Assembly (NCBI RefSeq): GCF_900142785.1
Contig: NZ_FRCD01000012.1
Span: forward strand, 124,001 to 188,000
DNA from: Chryseobacterium carnipullorum
Lineage (GTDB): Bacteria; Bacteroidota; Bacteroidia; Flavobacteriales; Weeksellaceae
Direction of reading: 5' to 3'
Length of the DNA: 64,000 bases
In this document: positions 62,369 through 64,000 of the stretch, piece after piece
Position numbering within the stretch: the stretch's first letter is position 1
How the letters are laid out: each line of letters starts with the position of its first letter
Position numbers and translations under genes: made by a program
The notes under the pieces: generated by a model
What the model was told of the DNA's origin: nothing
Databases searched by the model: none
The model's input: the letters and a program-made list of their open reading frames with translations, nothing else

Positions 62369-63814
62369 ATGCTCATTAAACAGAAAACAAAAACCCTTTT
62401 CCTGTCCTCCTTTTTCATTTCCTCAGCCTTTTTTTCGCAGGCGCATAAGGTGTCCGCAGGTTATCAAAAGCCCGATGATCCACAGGTCGTTCAGAATCTG
62501 GAACAGTGGCAGGATCTGAAATTCGGACTGTTTATGCATTGGGGAACCTACAGCCAGTGGGGAATTGTAGAAAGCTGGAGCCTTTGTCCGGAAGATGAAT
62601 CCTGGACCCAAAGAAAACCGGAACATGGAAAATCTTACGATGAGTATGTGAAGAATTATGAAAACCTTCAGACCAGTTTCAATCCTGTAGATTTTAATCC
62701 CCAAAAATGGGCAGATGCTGCAAAAAAGGCAGGTATGAAGTACGTAGTGTTTACCACAAAGCATCATGATGGTTTTACGATGTTTGACACTAAAGAATCT
62801 GACTATAAAATTACCTCTCCCAAAACACCTTTTTCAAAAAATCCTAAAGCTGATGTTACGAAAGAAATTTTCAATACCTTCAGAAAAGAAGGATTTAAGA
62901 TCGGGGCCTACTTTTCAAAACCTGACTGGCATTCTGAAAATTACTGGTGGCCCTACTTTCCACCCAAAGACAGAAACGTTAATTACGATCCGAAAAAATA
63001 TCCGGAAAGATGGGAAAACTTTAAAAAATTCACATTTAATCAGCTGAACGAGATCACTTCCAATTATGGGAAAATTGATATTCTGTGGCTGGATGGAGGC
63101 TGGGTACGTCCTTTCAAAACCATCGATCCTTCTGTAGAATGGCAGAGAACCATCAAAGTAGAGCAGGATATTGAGATGGATAAAATAGGAACCATGGCCA
63201 GAAAAAATCAGCCTGGAATCATTGTGGTAGACCGTACGGTGCCCGGGAAATGGGAGAATTATGTAACTCCCGAACAGGCGGTTCCGGAACACACTCTGTC
63301 GATTCCGTGGGAAAGCTGCATCACCATGGGAGATTCCTTTTCCTACGTTCCCAATGACAACTACAAATCTTCCCAAAAGATCATTGAAACACTTATCAAA
63401 ATTATTTCAAGAGGCGGAAACTACCTCATGAATATTGCCCCGGGGCCGAATGGTGACTATGATCCGGTGGTTTATGAAAGATTAAAAGAAATTTCAGGTT
63501 GGATGGAAAAAAATCAATCGGCGGTCTTTGCAACGAGAAGTGCAGGCCCTTATCACGACGGAAATTTTTATTATACGCAGGCCAAAGACGGTAAAACGCT
63601 GAATGTTTTTCATATTGATGGCCAGACAGACTATACGGCTCCATCGGTCCTAAGGTTCACAATTCCTGATCATTTCAAAACGAAATCGATGAGAATTCCT
63701 GGGTTATCCTCAAAAGTAAAGTGGAAACAGATTGGAAAAACAATAGAAATAAAGCTTCCTGAGGAAAGAACAAAACTGAAGTATGCCACTGTAATTCAAA
63801 TGACCAGATCATGA
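62369..63814 (+). CDS. GH29 alpha-L-fucosidase
   Basis: 481 aa with a signal peptide (KTKTLFLSSFFISSAFFSQA). GH29 features: FGLFMHWGTYSQWG, GMKYVVFTTKHHDGFTMFDTK with the substrate-binding His pair, and nucleophile Asp242 in DILWLDGGWV. It ends with a beta-sandwich and lacks a clear extra binding module. It releases L-fucose from host or plant glycans by retaining hydrolysis. The gene ends TCATGA, overlapping the ATG of a GH3 enzyme, so the two are translationally coupled and probably act on the same glycan. Confidence 0.93.
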   Translation: MLIKQKTKTLFLSSFFISSAFFSQAHKVSAGYQKPDDPQVVQNLEQWQDLKFGLFMHWGTYSQWGIVESWSLCPEDESWTQRKPEHGKSYDEYVKNYENLQTSFNPVDFNPQKWADAAKKAGMKYVVFTTKHHDGFTMFDTKESDYKITSPKTPFSKNPKADVTKEIFNTFRKEGFKIGAYFSKPDWHSENYWWPYFPPKDRNVNYDPKKYPERWENFKKFTFNQLNEITSNYGKIDILWLDGGWVRPFKTIDPSVEWQRTIKVEQDIEMDKIGTMARKNQPGIIVVDRTVPGKWENYVTPEQAVPEHTLSIPWESCITMGDSFSYVPNDNYKSSQKIIETLIKIISRGGNYLMNIAPGPNGDYDPVVYERLKEISGWMEKNQSAVFATRSAGPYHDGNFYYTQAKDGKTLNVFHIDGQTDYTAPSVLRFTIPDHFKTKSMRIPGLSSKVKWKQIGKTIEIKLPEERTKLKYATVIQMTRS

Positions 63815-64000
63815 AACTGAACTGTATTAAAATCACGGTCATCATAGCGTCATTAAGTTCAGGATTTATACCTGCGCAAGCACAAAAACCTTTATATAAA
63901 GACCCAAAGCAACCTATTGAAGTCAGGGTTCAGGACCTGTTGAAGAGGATGACTCCTGAAGAAAAATTCTGGCAGTGTTTTATGATTCCGGGAGATTTGG
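63811..64000 (+). CDS. GH3 beta-glycosidase (5' part; continues past window)
   Basis: About 63 codons from ATG 63811. Signal peptide (KLNCIKITVIIASLSSGFIPAQA), then PIEVRVQDLLKRMTPEEKFWQCF, the N-terminal hallmark of GH3 beta-glucosidases and related enzymes. The catalytic Asp and the C-terminal domain lie outside the window, so specificity (beta-glucoside, beta-xyloside or beta-N-acetylglucosaminide) cannot be judged. Coupled to the GH29 fucosidase by a 4-base ATGA overlap. Confidence 0.87.
   Translation, partial: MKLNCIKITVIIASLSSGFIPAQAQKPLYKDPKQPIEVRVQDLLKRMTPEEKFWQCFMIPGDL

Overview
The window is AT-rich chromosomal DNA from a member of the Bacteroidota, most likely a Chryseobacterium or a close relative (Weeksellaceae). 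Evidence: SusC/SusD pairs, fused branched-chain keto acid dehydrogenase E1, signal peptides ending in AQ, no usable Shine-Dalgarno sequences, and repeated TAnnTTTG (-7) promoter boxes. I saw no rRNA, tRNA, CRISPR array, insertion sequence or prophage.

Layout. 1-3550: a minus-strand methionine uptake operon (leader peptide, EamA transporter, metN, metI, metQ cut by the window edge). 3643-13800: single housekeeping or stress genes (GNAT, Na+/H+ antiporter, pseudo-receiver, pirin, topoisomerase III, thioesterase, S9 peptidase) and intergenic repeats. 13889-18150: a DNA glycosylase, then a three-gene minus-strand cassette (GH109-like glycosidase, nucleotidyltransferase, sugar kinase) that looks like N-acetylhexosamine release and salvage. 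18176-29903: AIM24, queA, rlmN, sterol desaturase family, prenyl synthase, BCKDH E1, a methyltransferase, and a divergent HxlR/Old Yellow Enzyme pair. 30015-31840: two tandem 53-codon double-glycine peptide genes next to a secreted papain-fold peptidase.

32020-42406 holds the most unusual locus: ECF sigma factor; a membrane protein joining an anti-sigma-like N-terminus, a TonB plug and a YfbK-type vWA region; a SusC-like barrel with no plug; and a 1507-aa alpha-2-macroglobulin that carries its own TonB plug and a CxEQ thioester motif. The barrel has no plug while two neighbours carry plugs without barrels, which suggests docking in trans, perhaps as a new form of cell-surface signalling.

42573-54240 is a carbohydrate utilisation locus: TonB receptor, (alpha/alpha)6 glycosidase, P-loop kinase and SLC45-like MFS on the minus strand, diverging from a LacI regulator, SusC and SusD. 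It has tandem LacI-type operators and a structured RNA leader before susC. 54312-56957: a di-haem peroxidase and an aldehyde dehydrogenase, convergent on a large shared hairpin. 57242-62318: a GbsR-led run of membrane, DCC, SRPBCC, DUF2071 and TIGR01777 proteins with no known joint function. 62369-64000: a GH29 alpha-L-fucosidase coupled to a GH3 enzyme cut by the window end.
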